From Planctomycetota bacterium (GTDB lineage: Bacteria; Planctomycetota; SZUA-567): a stretch of 37,712 bases of DNA. Below the pieces are notes generated by a model that made no database searches, had not been told where the DNA came from, and saw nothing but the letters and a program-made list of their open reading frames with translations. Position numbers and translations under genes: made by a program. How positions within the stretch are numbered: the stretch's first letter is position 1; every line of letters starts with the position of its first letter. The stretch covers positions 1 to 37,712 of the forward strand of contig JAGUZQ010000103.1 of NCBI GenBank assembly GCA_020060765.1, written 5' to 3'. This document shows, one piece after another, positions 21,561-29,696 of this stretch.

Positions 21561-24151
21561 GCAAAATGGATTCCTGGTTCAAGACCATTATTCAAAAGAG
21601 AGAGGCTTGTGATGATCACCTGATGACACAAGGCGAATTTGCCGTAATCTGCAATGATATTTTGGGCGATTCTCGAAGTCCATTATGCGGCTTTACTATT
21701 CGAATTGCGTGTCCCCCTCTTCCAGAGCAGACATTCGGCAGCTCATGCGATGGCCAACCAAAAAGTTCCCTCTGTGTTCCCATAGGGAGCAGTGGTGAAT
21801 CTGAATGCACAATAGCATTGTGGCCAAGTGCTGAAATTACTCCGTCGGAATCGCCGAATACTATTGAGGCATGCAATACAGCTCTTTCTCGACTTGTTTC
21901 TGCATACTGGAAGCCAGATATGCGAGATGAGAAGACTCGCCTCCTATCACTGCATGTCCCGCGCGTAAAGGCGCTTGCTGACAAGACTATTCTGCGCTAT
22001 GTCGAAATCGAAAAGCCGATTTCGGTATTCTATATCGACCTGGATCGATTCAAAGCAATAAATGACAAATACGGGCAAGCGACTGGCGACAAGTTGATTC
22101 TACATCTTTCAGGACTGCTTTCAACTGCATTAGGCCCATCAGATGCACTAGATTCATACAATGAATCTGGGATACCACTGCACGTGGGAGGTGATGAGTT
22201 TTCTGCATTGTTGCCAATTCAATATTCTGATGAGGCAATTCGGATGGCGCATACAATCGCGACATCCGCACTTACAAATTGTTTTGTCGAACCAATGAGA
22301 GCCGAAAAGGTACCGCTTTCGATATCAATCGGCATTGCAATTGGTAAAGGCTGGGGAGGTGCTTCTTCATTTGATGGCCTATTAAGCCTTGCGGAAAAAG
22401 CCATTAAGCCTAACGGCGATAAAATACGAGGATCAGTTCGATTGCAATACGCACTCGAACAAGCGCTAGGCCCAAAACAGAACACTCTATTTGCTCGCAA
22501 TACGGCCTTGGCTGTAATAAAAAGCCGTTTTGTAAATAGTCGCCCATTTTCAAACCCATGGCTGAATAGTATATCACAAATTACGTATCGCAATGTCATG
22601 GCAAGTGGATTGAATGTATCCCAAGTTCAAAGTCAAGCATCTGAACTGATTTCATGGATTAGGCCAGATATTGACAACGCCATATTGTCCTCAGCGTGCT
22701 TTTCTGATCGTGAAGTATCTGCACACCCAATCTTTAGCTCAACTGATACTGCACTGGCGGTCGCTCATGGGATTATGCGCGCTTATGCTCTCGGGGCTGC
22801 TGGATTTGCAGACAGTAATCGACTGGCCATAGATCATAACGATGAATGGACTTCTGTCGCACTTAAGGTTCAATCGACCGGGGAGACTTGTTGGGAAAAT
22901 AGTCAGGCCATTCCCCGATCCTCTCAATGGGATATTGGACAGCTATGGTCTTTGCAGGGATCCTGTCCGAACACAAATGTAACTTCAGCAATTGCCATCC
23001 TTGTGAAGATTGGCCATTTGGACCTATCTATACCCTACTGTGCTTTTGCTGATGTTATAGTGCTAGATGATCGGCCGACTCGCGGTGGCGGCTTACCTGA
23101 CTTTTCTTATGCAGCATTAGCACGGCTTATTTCTGTTGTTGACATAAATCTGAACATCAGCACCGTCTATGTTCTTGGCAATATAGATCATGGAAAGAAT
23201 ACTGTCGAAGCTCTTAAGCATCTAGAGAATTGGGACGCAGAAGCAGAGGTTCTGTCGTCAAAAACAACTATGCGCCCTGATAGTATTCGCAACGTTTCGC
23301 GACGCCTAGTGAATAGCATTGTATTCTGCAAAACAGAGGATGAATTAGCATCCGGACTGGCTAATGTTGTCCTCGGACAACGCGTGATATCTGACATCAA
23401 TCAAAAGGATGGTTTAGGAGCCTCGGTATTTCTTGATCGAGATTTGAGAGCATCTAACTTTACTCTCGGTCGGGAAGATGGCTGTTGCGTTCGAACAGCT
23501 GCTGAAGCATTTCCAATCGTCCTTGAAATCGCTCGCACTGCTGTTAATCTTCCATTAATTAACGATCAAGCGGGTCAGAAACTTAAAGAGCTTGTGGATT
23601 TTAAGGTTTGTTTGACGGAGCCATCAAACGGAAAAATACCAGTTTTCTATAATGACGTTAAAGCCGAGATGGATTCCTATTTTGAGAATGTGTTTATGGA
23701 AAACGACGGACTTTTTGGTGGCCCATTAAGAAGGGACAACCAACTTGAATATGTTTTGAGCCACCTCGAAAACATTCTTAGCCATACATCAAACTGCTTT
23801 GCAACAAGACGCGCCATTCTTGTGATTCCTCATATACCAACGAGCCCTGATGTTGCCCCACTGGGCCTTGTATCAATCAGAATACTCCCTCGCTTTGAGG
23901 GAGAGAAAACAGTTCTCCATTACAGCTATACATGGAGAACGGTTGAGGTGTTAGTTGGATTTCCATATAGCATTTATGGATCTATTCGCTTTAGCGAATA
24001 TCTGACAAACGAAATCCATGCTAGAGTGCCTACCAAAAAGACTACTATCCAAATGGGGACATTGTCATATGTAGCACACAGTCTGCATATGTTTGTTGAT
24101 GACTACGGTCAAAATATTGCCAGAAAGATCGTCAACGATGCAACACGCTGA
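21557..24151 (+). CDS. GGDEF protein with thymidylate synthase-like C-terminal domain lacking the catalytic Cys
   Basis: An 864-residue protein. A GGDEF domain spans about 155-300: SVFYIDLDRFKAINDKYG with Asp161, then HVGGDEF at 209-215. No RxxD inhibitory site precedes GGDEF. About 340 residues of unknown fold follow. The C-terminus resembles thymidylate synthase: QLEYVLSHLENIL, ATRRAILVIPH (Arg751-Arg752 like the paired arginines), and YTWRTVEVLVGFPYSIYGS (Arg794-Thr795 like the RS motif). The position of the catalytic Cys, usually in a PPCH-like motif, reads APLG at 767-770, so Leu769 replaces it. Methyl transfer to dUMP is therefore unlikely; nucleotide binding is possible. Start overlaps the HAD stop (ATGA). 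Confidence 0.7.
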   Translation: MSKMDSWFKTIIQKREACDDHLMTQGEFAVICNDILGDSRSPLCGFTIRIACPPLPEQTFGSSCDGQPKSSLCVPIGSSGESECTIALWPSAEITPSESPNTIEACNTALSRLVSAYWKPDMRDEKTRLLSLHVPRVKALADKTILRYVEIEKPISVFYIDLDRFKAINDKYGQATGDKLILHLSGLLSTALGPSDALDSYNESGIPLHVGGDEFSALLPIQYSDEAIRMAHTIATSALTNCFVEPMRAEKVPLSISIGIAIGKGWGGASSFDGLLSLAEKAIKPNGDKIRGSVRLQYALEQALGPKQNTLFARNTALAVIKSRFVNSRPFSNPWLNSISQITYRNVMASGLNVSQVQSQASELISWIRPDIDNAILSSACFSDREVSAHPIFSSTDTALAVAHGIMRAYALGAAGFADSNRLAIDHNDEWTSVALKVQSTGETCWENSQAIPRSSQWDIGQLWSLQGSCPNTNVTSAIAILVKIGHLDLSIPYCAFADVIVLDDRPTRGGGLPDFSYAALARLISVVDINLNISTVYVLGNIDHGKNTVEALKHLENWDAEAEVLSSKTTMRPDSIRNVSRRLVNSIVFCKTEDELASGLANVVLGQRVISDINQKDGLGASVFLDRDLRASNFTLGREDGCCVRTAAEAFPIVLEIARTAVNLPLINDQAGQKLKELVDFKVCLTEPSNGKIPVFYNDVKAEMDSYFENVFMENDGLFGGPLRRDNQLEYVLSHLENILSHTSNCFATRRAILVIPHIPTSPDVAPLGLVSIRILPRFEGEKTVLHYSYTWRTVEVLVGFPYSIYGSIRFSEYLTNEIHARVPTKKTTIQMGTLSYVAHSLHMFVDDYGQNIARKIVNDATR

Positions 24152-24905
24152 TGGTTATTTAGAGATTGTCTTGCATTCGCGGTTAACAAGCAAATTTGTC
24201 GGCATTCTATGTGATGCAGGCTTCCCATGTGAACCCATAGGCGAAGGAATCTTTCGCTGTTTTGGATCATCGGATATTATTGCAAATATAGTTTCAAAGC
24301 AACCCGATATTGAAACACAACGATATCTTGATCATTACTTGCTTGTATTTTCCCTAGATGCTGGGGTACGGCAGCATGTGGTCGATATATTTTTCGAGCA
24401 CATCGCCACGGAATACGAGAAGCGAATTGATCTTGAGCGAAATCGAGCAAACGTATGTAACCTTCTCAATTTCTTAAAGATTAGCGGAATGAGGGATAGA
24501 TCGCTCGTTGTTGACTATGGCTGTGGAACTGGCATATCAGCCAATGTGTCTATACAATATGCATGGAGGATTGTGGGAGTTGATCGATGTCATGTTATGC
24601 GTTCTATTGCCGCCAGCAAAGGCATGACTGTGTTAGCTCCCGTAGATATCAGCCAAGCATATCCAGCAGGTGTCGATGCCGCATTCTGTTCATATGTTTT
24701 GCATTTAGTGTTCGATCTGTCAGACATAAAAATACTTTGGGATTCATTGCGCGTAGGCGGAATTCTCGTGGCAAATTTTCATAAAGGCTCAGGCGAATCA
24801 CGACTTACGGAGTTTTTTACCTCTCTTGGCGCGCAAATAGGTGAGCCATGTGTCGTTGACGATAAATATCAACATGGTCTATATCGTTCATACGTGAAGG
24901 ATTAG
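24138..24905 (+). CDS. class I SAM-dependent methyltransferase
   Basis: ATG 24138 overlaps the GGDEF gene by 14 bases and gives 255 residues; an earlier start at 24093 would add 15 residues. SAM-binding motif I is DYGCGTG at 126-132, followed by the acidic second strand (VGVDRCHVMRSIAASKGM), VDAAFCSYVLHLVFDL, and the late strand LRVGGILVANFHKG. This is the fold of small-molecule or protein methyltransferases, not of DNA amino-methyltransferases, since no [DNS]PP[YF] motif is seen. The N-terminal 100 residues are unlike known families. Substrate unknown. Confidence 0.75.
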   Translation: MQHADGYLEIVLHSRLTSKFVGILCDAGFPCEPIGEGIFRCFGSSDIIANIVSKQPDIETQRYLDHYLLVFSLDAGVRQHVVDIFFEHIATEYEKRIDLERNRANVCNLLNFLKISGMRDRSLVVDYGCGTGISANVSIQYAWRIVGVDRCHVMRSIAASKGMTVLAPVDISQAYPAGVDAAFCSYVLHLVFDLSDIKILWDSLRVGGILVANFHKGSGESRLTEFFTSLGAQIGEPCVVDDKYQHGLYRSYVKD

Positions 24906-24910
24906 TGTAT

Positions 24911-26680
24911 ATGACATTTATACCTCTCAATGTTTTGCTTCGGAAGTATGCGACTGATTGTGGCAATACTTCTCGTGCTGATGTGATAAGATTACTCTTG
25001 CGATCTCACTTACTGCCCGTTTACCGAATGGGTGATGAAGAAGTAGTGCTTGAAAATGACGTCAAGCGATTTTTAACTACGCTATCTAGTTCTGAGAATG
25101 CATTGCGCGAACACCCTGTTGAAGGCACACTTTTCTCCGTACAAACTTTATCTCAAATTATCCCATCGGACAACACGAAAATTGTTCTTCCAGGCCCAGA
25201 CGTGAGATTAAATGCCGCGTTTTATGCAGGCATACACGACTTGGTGTCGCACGCGCAGCAGAGTTTTGGAGCCAGTAAACTTGCGGATATGGAATTCCAA
25301 TATTTCCCTCCCGCTAGAGTTCAAACAAGATCTATTTCTACGAAGGAACGCGCAGAAAGACAAATCGATCGCGCAAATGTTATCGCTTCTGTTGAGTCAT
25401 CTCAATTTGCTAATACGGCTTACTACATGGGATCTAAGCGTGCTATTCTTGGATTTATCGTTGAAGCGATGTCGCACTTGCTTCCAGAGAGTGGCGTGGT
25501 GATCGACCTGATGTGCGGATCTGGGGCTGCATCATCAGGCTTTTGCCGATATTGGCCTACTGTGGCCTCAGACCTGCAGGAGTTTTGTACTTGCTTGGCG
25601 AAGGTGCAGGGCGGTGGGTTCGATCGTAAAAGGGCAAAGACGGTGATTGGGCAAATTATACCGCATGCGCAGCGTCATGTATCTGACATTATGAGTCTAG
25701 TTGGTTCCTATATCGAACAGGAGGATGCCTTTTTTCATAGCGATATTACACCCGAATTAGTGGCTGATTATCAGGAATTTCACAAAGATGTGCCTACCTA
25801 CCCAAATATGAAAAAGCCGCTCAAGCAATGGGATCCAATTGCTGAAGTAGAAGAGCGGAAGACGAATAATAAGCTTTATCCCTATTGTTTATTTACTTCA
25901 TATTTTGCAAATATGTATTTGGGGGTGCGGCAATGCACCGAAGTTGATAGTCTCAGATATGCAATAGACCAACTAGATGATGACTGTGATCGAAATTGGG
26001 CATTAGGTGCCCTTGTAGCCACAGTAAGCTCGCTGGCAACCGCTTATGCCGGTCATTTTGCTCAACCTCCTATCGCATCACTTGACAAGCTTACCGCGCA
26101 TAAAGTTGCCAGATTGCTAGAGAAAAGAGCGTACCCTATTACTCAAGAGTTTTGCATTAGATTTAGTGCATTGGCAGAGGAAAGCGAAAACGCGAAACAT
26201 CCGATTCAAACCGTAGCAGGACCGTGGGAAAATGCTTTGATGAGCTGCCAGGATTTGCTGGAAAAACAACAGCATGTTGTAGTCTATTTGGACGCCCCCT
26301 ATAAACGTGAGGAATACAGCCGCTATTATCATGTGCTTGAAACGCTTGTTCGGTATAACTATCCCGCATGCGTAGGCAAAGGAAAGATTCCTGATAAGCG
26401 GATAGGAGAACGATTAAGATCTGAATTTTTCACTCGTAACCAATCGCGTATGGAATCTGCGTTAGTTAAGGTAATTTCAAAGACACTTGAGCGTGGATGG
26501 GAGTGCCTTTGGAGTTACGCAGATTCGGGTGATGCGAATATCGCCGGGGTGATAGATGAAGTGATTCGGTGCTGTGATTGCGGGATACAATCTTATGTCG
26601 CCCCCCATCAACATAAATCACAGGGGGGGCGCATGCCAAAAGAAGTGCTTGAGTATGCCGTTTTTTTTACAAAAAAGTAA
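24911..26680 (+). CDS. D12-like DNA methyltransferase with DAPY motif
   Basis: Starting at ATG 24911 (AAGGA upstream; GTG 24905 is the alternative) the product has 589 residues. The first 60 look like a small winged or helix-turn-helix DNA-binding unit. The methyltransferase part has YYMGSKRAILGF from 171, motif I DLMCGSGAA at 199-207, and motif IV DAPY at 461-464, then KREEYSRYYHVLETL. The usual DPPY is altered at its second residue. The YxRYYHxxE words are shared with the first gene of the operon, so the two are related. The larger gap between motifs probably holds the target recognition part. Confidence 0.75.
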   Translation: MTFIPLNVLLRKYATDCGNTSRADVIRLLLRSHLLPVYRMGDEEVVLENDVKRFLTTLSSSENALREHPVEGTLFSVQTLSQIIPSDNTKIVLPGPDVRLNAAFYAGIHDLVSHAQQSFGASKLADMEFQYFPPARVQTRSISTKERAERQIDRANVIASVESSQFANTAYYMGSKRAILGFIVEAMSHLLPESGVVIDLMCGSGAASSGFCRYWPTVASDLQEFCTCLAKVQGGGFDRKRAKTVIGQIIPHAQRHVSDIMSLVGSYIEQEDAFFHSDITPELVADYQEFHKDVPTYPNMKKPLKQWDPIAEVEERKTNNKLYPYCLFTSYFANMYLGVRQCTEVDSLRYAIDQLDDDCDRNWALGALVATVSSLATAYAGHFAQPPIASLDKLTAHKVARLLEKRAYPITQEFCIRFSALAEESENAKHPIQTVAGPWENALMSCQDLLEKQQHVVVYLDAPYKREEYSRYYHVLETLVRYNYPACVGKGKIPDKRIGERLRSEFFTRNQSRMESALVKVISKTLERGWECLWSYADSGDANIAGVIDEVIRCCDCGIQSYVAPHQHKSQGGRMPKEVLEYAVFFTKK

Positions 26681-26691
26681 TTTCCCTATCT

Positions 26692-26929
26692 AGAGCTTGT
26701 CGTCACGAGATGAGGGATTGTCTTTGGTGCTGATTCCACCACGCAGAAACCGTAAGGAGCAGGGCAGCGTCATCTGTATAAAGCACGTCATTTGGTGGAG
26801 AACACGTTTTGTGATTGAAGTAATGGCGGGGATCGCGCCGCGTTATGTCAAACGGGCTCGTTCTTATCTGGCCGCTGTGCAAATCCGCTGCATCTTCTGC
26901 TGGCTCAAGATCTCGTGACGGCACGCTCT
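26692..26929 (+). mobile_element. decayed IS5-family element remnant
   Basis: Inverted repeats 26692-26711 and 26910-26929 agree at 18 of 20 positions. Between them, pieces of an IS5-type transposase C-terminus can be read in different frames: IPPRRNRKEQ, then HLYKARHLVENTF in another frame, then GIAPRYVKRARSYLAAVQIR. The element is internally deleted and frameshifted, leaving only the 3' end of the transposase. The left end is preceded by CTAG, fitting the short TA-type target of part of the family. It lies directly after the five-gene operon. Confidence 0.7.
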
Positions 26930-27224
26930 TGGGGTATTACGTCACCCCGTGGCATTTGTATTCCGACAAACAGTCCAAGCCCGGAAACGGAAGGTAACGG
27001 AGGGAGCGACCGCATGCTCGTAAACCCTTACGCATCAACGACTCTCTTGTCTTGGTCGAGATGGCGGCTCGACCAAGGCTTTTGGAGAAACGGAGAGGGA
27101 AAAGGCGGTTTTTGAGCGTTCTCCACGTAGCTCGACCAAGGGCGGCAGTCCACAGCTTGCTTCGGCCTTATGCGCACACGGCTCCAAAACCCTTTGACGT
27201 CACGGGATATACGGACGGCAATAG
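26930..27224. other. non-coding stretch between the IS5 remnant and the terminator
   Basis: No supportable gene. It contains the CTTGGTCGAG hairpin (27051-27077) and GGAGAGGG-type words. Open frames here are short and lack ribosome sites. It probably marks the junction between the island and the tRNA locus. Confidence 0.4.
27051..27077. repeat. 10-bp perfect hairpin with an extra half copy
   Basis: Arms CTTGGTCGAG (27051-27060) and its complement (27068-27077) surround a 7-base loop. The complement word CTCGACCAAG recurs at 27132-27141. Function unknown. Confidence 0.55.
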
Positions 27225-27256
27225 AAAAGCCTCCCGGCCGAGACCGGGGGGCTTTT
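27225..27256 (-). terminator. rho-independent terminator downstream of tRNA-Ala
   Basis: A 13-bp stem (27225-27237 with 27244-27256, one mismatch) has a 6-base loop, a GC-rich core, and A and T runs on its two sides. Read on the minus strand it ends the tRNA-Ala transcript 32 bases after the CCA end; it could also work in the other direction. Confidence 0.8.
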
Positions 27257-27287
27257 CGTAAGCGGAGAGGGTTCTCCGCGTGATTCT

Positions 27288-27363
27288 TGGTGGAGTCGAA
27301 GGGAGTTGAACCCTCGACCTCTGCATTGCGAACGCAGCGCTCTCCCAACTGAGCTACGACCCC
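27288..27363 (-). tRNA. tRNA-Ala(CGC)
   Basis: The 76-base reverse complement folds as a full cloverleaf. The acceptor stem GGGGTCG pairs with CGACTCC and includes the G3-U70 pair that identifies alanine tRNA. The D arm is GCTC/GAGC, the anticodon stem is CTGCG/TGCAG with loop TTCGCAA, giving anticodon CGC, and the T arm GAGGG/CTCCC holds TTCAACT. CCA is encoded. tRNA genes are frequent integration sites, and the foreign-looking DNA lies on its 3' side, as expected. Confidence 0.93.
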
Positions 27364-27380
27364 AAACGTAAAGCACAATA

Positions 27381-27408
27381 AAGGTATCATGAAACTTGGA
27401 GAAGTCAA
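27381..27408 (-). promoter_or_regulatory. candidate promoter of tRNA-Ala
   Basis: On the minus strand TTGACT (27403-27408) and TACCTT (27381-27386) are 16 bases apart and end 17 bases before the tRNA 5' end. The -35 is strong, the -10 weak. Confidence 0.4.
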
Positions 27409-27568
27409 CCGCATTTTAGTGAAGGCCGCAAAAAAAGCTGGGACAGACGCAGATGAGCGTAAAAAATGCCGTTCTCATACCGCAACACCAAGTTTTGGCC
27501 AAAGCAGTTGGAAAGACGACTGATGAAAATCCCCTTTTCGTTGAACTCTCTTAAACGCTGGCGGCGGT

Positions 27569-28039
27569 GTGATGCTTCCGCTTTCTACCTTGCCAGCTAA
27601 TCATGTTCAAGGCCAAGTACTTGCGTACCTCGCTCTGGCCAAAACTCCACGGTCGCCAAATGCCCCTCAAAGACACCTTGGTCTTCTGGCTCGTCCTCTT
27701 GCTGGCTCTGCACCGCGACCGCTCCGTCCCCAATGCCTTGCCTTGCTGGTCGAGGCTTGCCGCAGTCTTGTTGGCGGACTCCGCCGCGACGCGGTCACCG
27801 AAATCGGAGATCATCTGATCGCGATCCAGCGTGCGCGAGTGGATGATTTGGCGCGCCTGCAGAGGCGACTGCTGCGGGATTTGGCGGGATGCCGAATCGA
27901 GCGACCCAGGCGACCTCGACAGTGGCCGCGGGTGGTGAAGGTGAAAGTTAGCAATTTTAAAGTCAAGAAGACACATCATCGGGAATCCAAACTGACGGTC
28001 AACGTGGAACGCGGTCGCCTCGAAAGCAATGCCGCATGA
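27569..28039 (+). pseudogene. probable IS4-family transposase C-terminal remnant
   Basis: The clearest part is LARLQRRLLRDLAGCRIERP followed by PRVVKVKVSNFKVKKTHHRE, which resembles the end of IS4-family transposases (LLR...RPxRxEPRxxKRRPKxF). Upstream parts read better in another frame (for example MFKAKYLRTSLW, from 27603), so the gene is frameshifted and lacks its start. The catalytic DDE residues are not recognisable. The remnant ends about 20 bases before a MITE-like element. Assignment is by motif resemblance only. Confidence 0.5.
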
Positions 28040-28058
28040 TTCAGTCAAGGGCATTGGA

Positions 28059-28248
28059 ACTAGAGTGCGTTCTCCATTAAATTGCAAGAACGCGCAAAGG
28101 ATTTTTTACATAATTGTGAGCATAACCAGCGCATCTGCGTCGTTATGCCGACTTGACTATGTTGTGCATAGCCTGCGTCGTCATGCCTGGCATCTGTACT
28201 GTTTATGCTCATCTGCGCATGGTAATTTAATTGAGAGTGGACTCTAGT
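28059..28248. mobile_element. MITE-like element
   Basis: Inverted repeats 28059-28085 and 28222-28248 match at 22 of 27 positions, beginning ACTAGAGT at both ends with TA inside. The interior has no gene but has further symmetry: TGAGCATAA at 28117-28125 pairs with 28203-28211, and CTGCGTCGTTATGCC (28135-28149) recurs at 28173-28187 with one change. At 190 bp with no ORF it fits a non-autonomous element. Confidence 0.6.
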
Positions 28249-28409
28249 CTTTTTTTTGGCATGTCCGATAATTTTCTTGAACTTGCTCCCTGAATTATGA
28301 TACTACAGAAGTCTGGAGACAGACAACGCCGATGGGGGTCGGCGTTTACAGAGGAAGCTGTCGCGGTCGGCAACGCCTGCAACATGCCGCGACGAAGAAA
28401 GGGAGCACC

Positions 28410-29675
28410 ATGTCATACCGCAACGCGCTTGCGGCGGTTTTCGCCGCGCTGTTTATTTGCCAGGCCGTCCTGGCCGAGGACGAAAATAACGTCCGCGAAG
28501 AAATCCTGGACATGAAGGCCAAGGTCGCCACGCTGCAGGCTTCGGAAGAAAGCGACATCTGCGCCGACAGTCTGATCCCGCTAAAGCGCAAGGGCGCTAT
28601 CCGCATCGGCGGCGATGTCAACGTCGACCTGCTGGTCAAGCGCCGCGACGATCTCAACCGCGGCGATGTCAACAGCACCACCTTCACCACCAACAGCGCC
28701 AACCTGCGCTTCCGCGTCGAAGCCAGCGCCAACAGTTATCTCTACCTCAAGCTCGACCTTGACGACTTCCGCGACGCCGCCGTGGGCGAAACCGATCTGC
28801 TGGAAGAGGTCAAGTATGTCTGGAACAACGTGCGCGGCAGCAACTGGGGGCTGGTCTTCGGCAAGGGCGAAGTCCCTTACGGCCAGGACAAGACCCTCGG
28901 CATCATCCAGAGCTATCACCACAACGACGAGATCGACAACTCCGAAGGCCCGGCCTTCCTGCTGGCCGCGACCGAAAACGGCACGCGCGACTCAAACAAT
29001 CCCCACGCCAACGTTGGCAATGTCTCCCATCCCGGCGAAGTCGACAACAAGTACATGCTGGCGGCCAACTACACTTTCCAGAATAAGCTGAAGCTCGAAT
29101 TCGCCTTGTTCCAGAACGCGACCGGGATGCACGAGGATCGCTCCGACGACACCCTGTTTTTCCAGAGCTTTTCCGCCCGCGCCTGGTATATGCCGGTGCA
29201 GAACCTGACGCTGCAATTGTCGTTCATCAACCTGCATAACGACAGCGCGCGCGCCGACACCTCCGCCCGGCGCGGCACCGCCTACGGCAATCTCGAAGAC
29301 GACGCCAAGGCACTCAGCGCCGCCTTCGACTGGACGTACCGCAGCGTAAACGTGTTTGGCGAATACCAGCACGGGTGGGATTGGAACTTCACCGACAACT
29401 ACGACACCGACACTTTCCAGCTTGGCCTTGCCTGGGACGCAACCTCCGCCATCACTCTCGGGCTGATGGGCGAATACCTGCGCATCGATGACGAGAACAA
29501 CCGCCTCACCGACGACTATTACAAAGCCGTCCTCAGCGCAAAATACCGCTTCGACAGCGGCATGTTCCTGATTCTGGAATACGGCCACGAATGGTTCGAC
29601 CGCGATGCCAGCAGAAGCCAGGATTACAACCGCGATGGCGACATGATCGCTTTCCGCGCGGGCTGGACGTTCTAG
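28410..29675 (+). CDS. outer-membrane porin
   Basis: ATG 28410 follows AAAGGGAG and gives 421 residues. A signal peptide (MSYRNALAAVFAALFICQA, then VLA before EDEN) is followed by a short coiled coil (EEILDMKAKVATLQASEE) and a long strand-rich barrel with alternating residues (SANLRFRVEASANSYLYLK, GDMIAFRAGWTF at the end). The final Phe is the usual signal for outer-membrane barrel insertion. The negatively charged loops and coiled-coil start fit a porin of the OprP/OprO kind, but substrate cannot be told. It is the first typical chromosomal gene after the island. Confidence 0.8.
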   Translation: MSYRNALAAVFAALFICQAVLAEDENNVREEILDMKAKVATLQASEESDICADSLIPLKRKGAIRIGGDVNVDLLVKRRDDLNRGDVNSTTFTTNSANLRFRVEASANSYLYLKLDLDDFRDAAVGETDLLEEVKYVWNNVRGSNWGLVFGKGEVPYGQDKTLGIIQSYHHNDEIDNSEGPAFLLAATENGTRDSNNPHANVGNVSHPGEVDNKYMLAANYTFQNKLKLEFALFQNATGMHEDRSDDTLFFQSFSARAWYMPVQNLTLQLSFINLHNDSARADTSARRGTAYGNLEDDAKALSAAFDWTYRSVNVFGEYQHGWDWNFTDNYDTDTFQLGLAWDATSAITLGLMGEYLRIDDENNRLTDDYYKAVLSAKYRFDSGMFLILEYGHEWFDRDASRSQDYNRDGDMIAFRAGWTF

Positions 29676-29696
29676 CAAAGTTATGCCTGCATAAAA

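Noticed and set aside
21557..24151. Reading the GGDEF protein as a minimal CRISPR polymerase or Cas10 relative
   Set aside because: The motif is GGDEF, not GGDD, no HD or Cas domain is seen, and there is no CRISPR array in the window.
27028..27414. A 128-residue minus-strand frame with GVVAQLGERCVRNAEVEGST
   Set aside because: It is the well-known spurious translation of a tRNA gene; the tRNA-Ala lies inside it on the same strand.
27389..27523. A 44-residue frame starting MKLGEVNRILVKAAKKAG
   Set aside because: It overlaps the tRNA promoter region, has only a weak AAAGG site and no recognisable family. It remains possible but is not supported.
29676..29696. TTATGCCTGCATAA as a terminator between the porin and UPF0489 genes
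   Set aside because: The loop would be only two bases and there is no T run.
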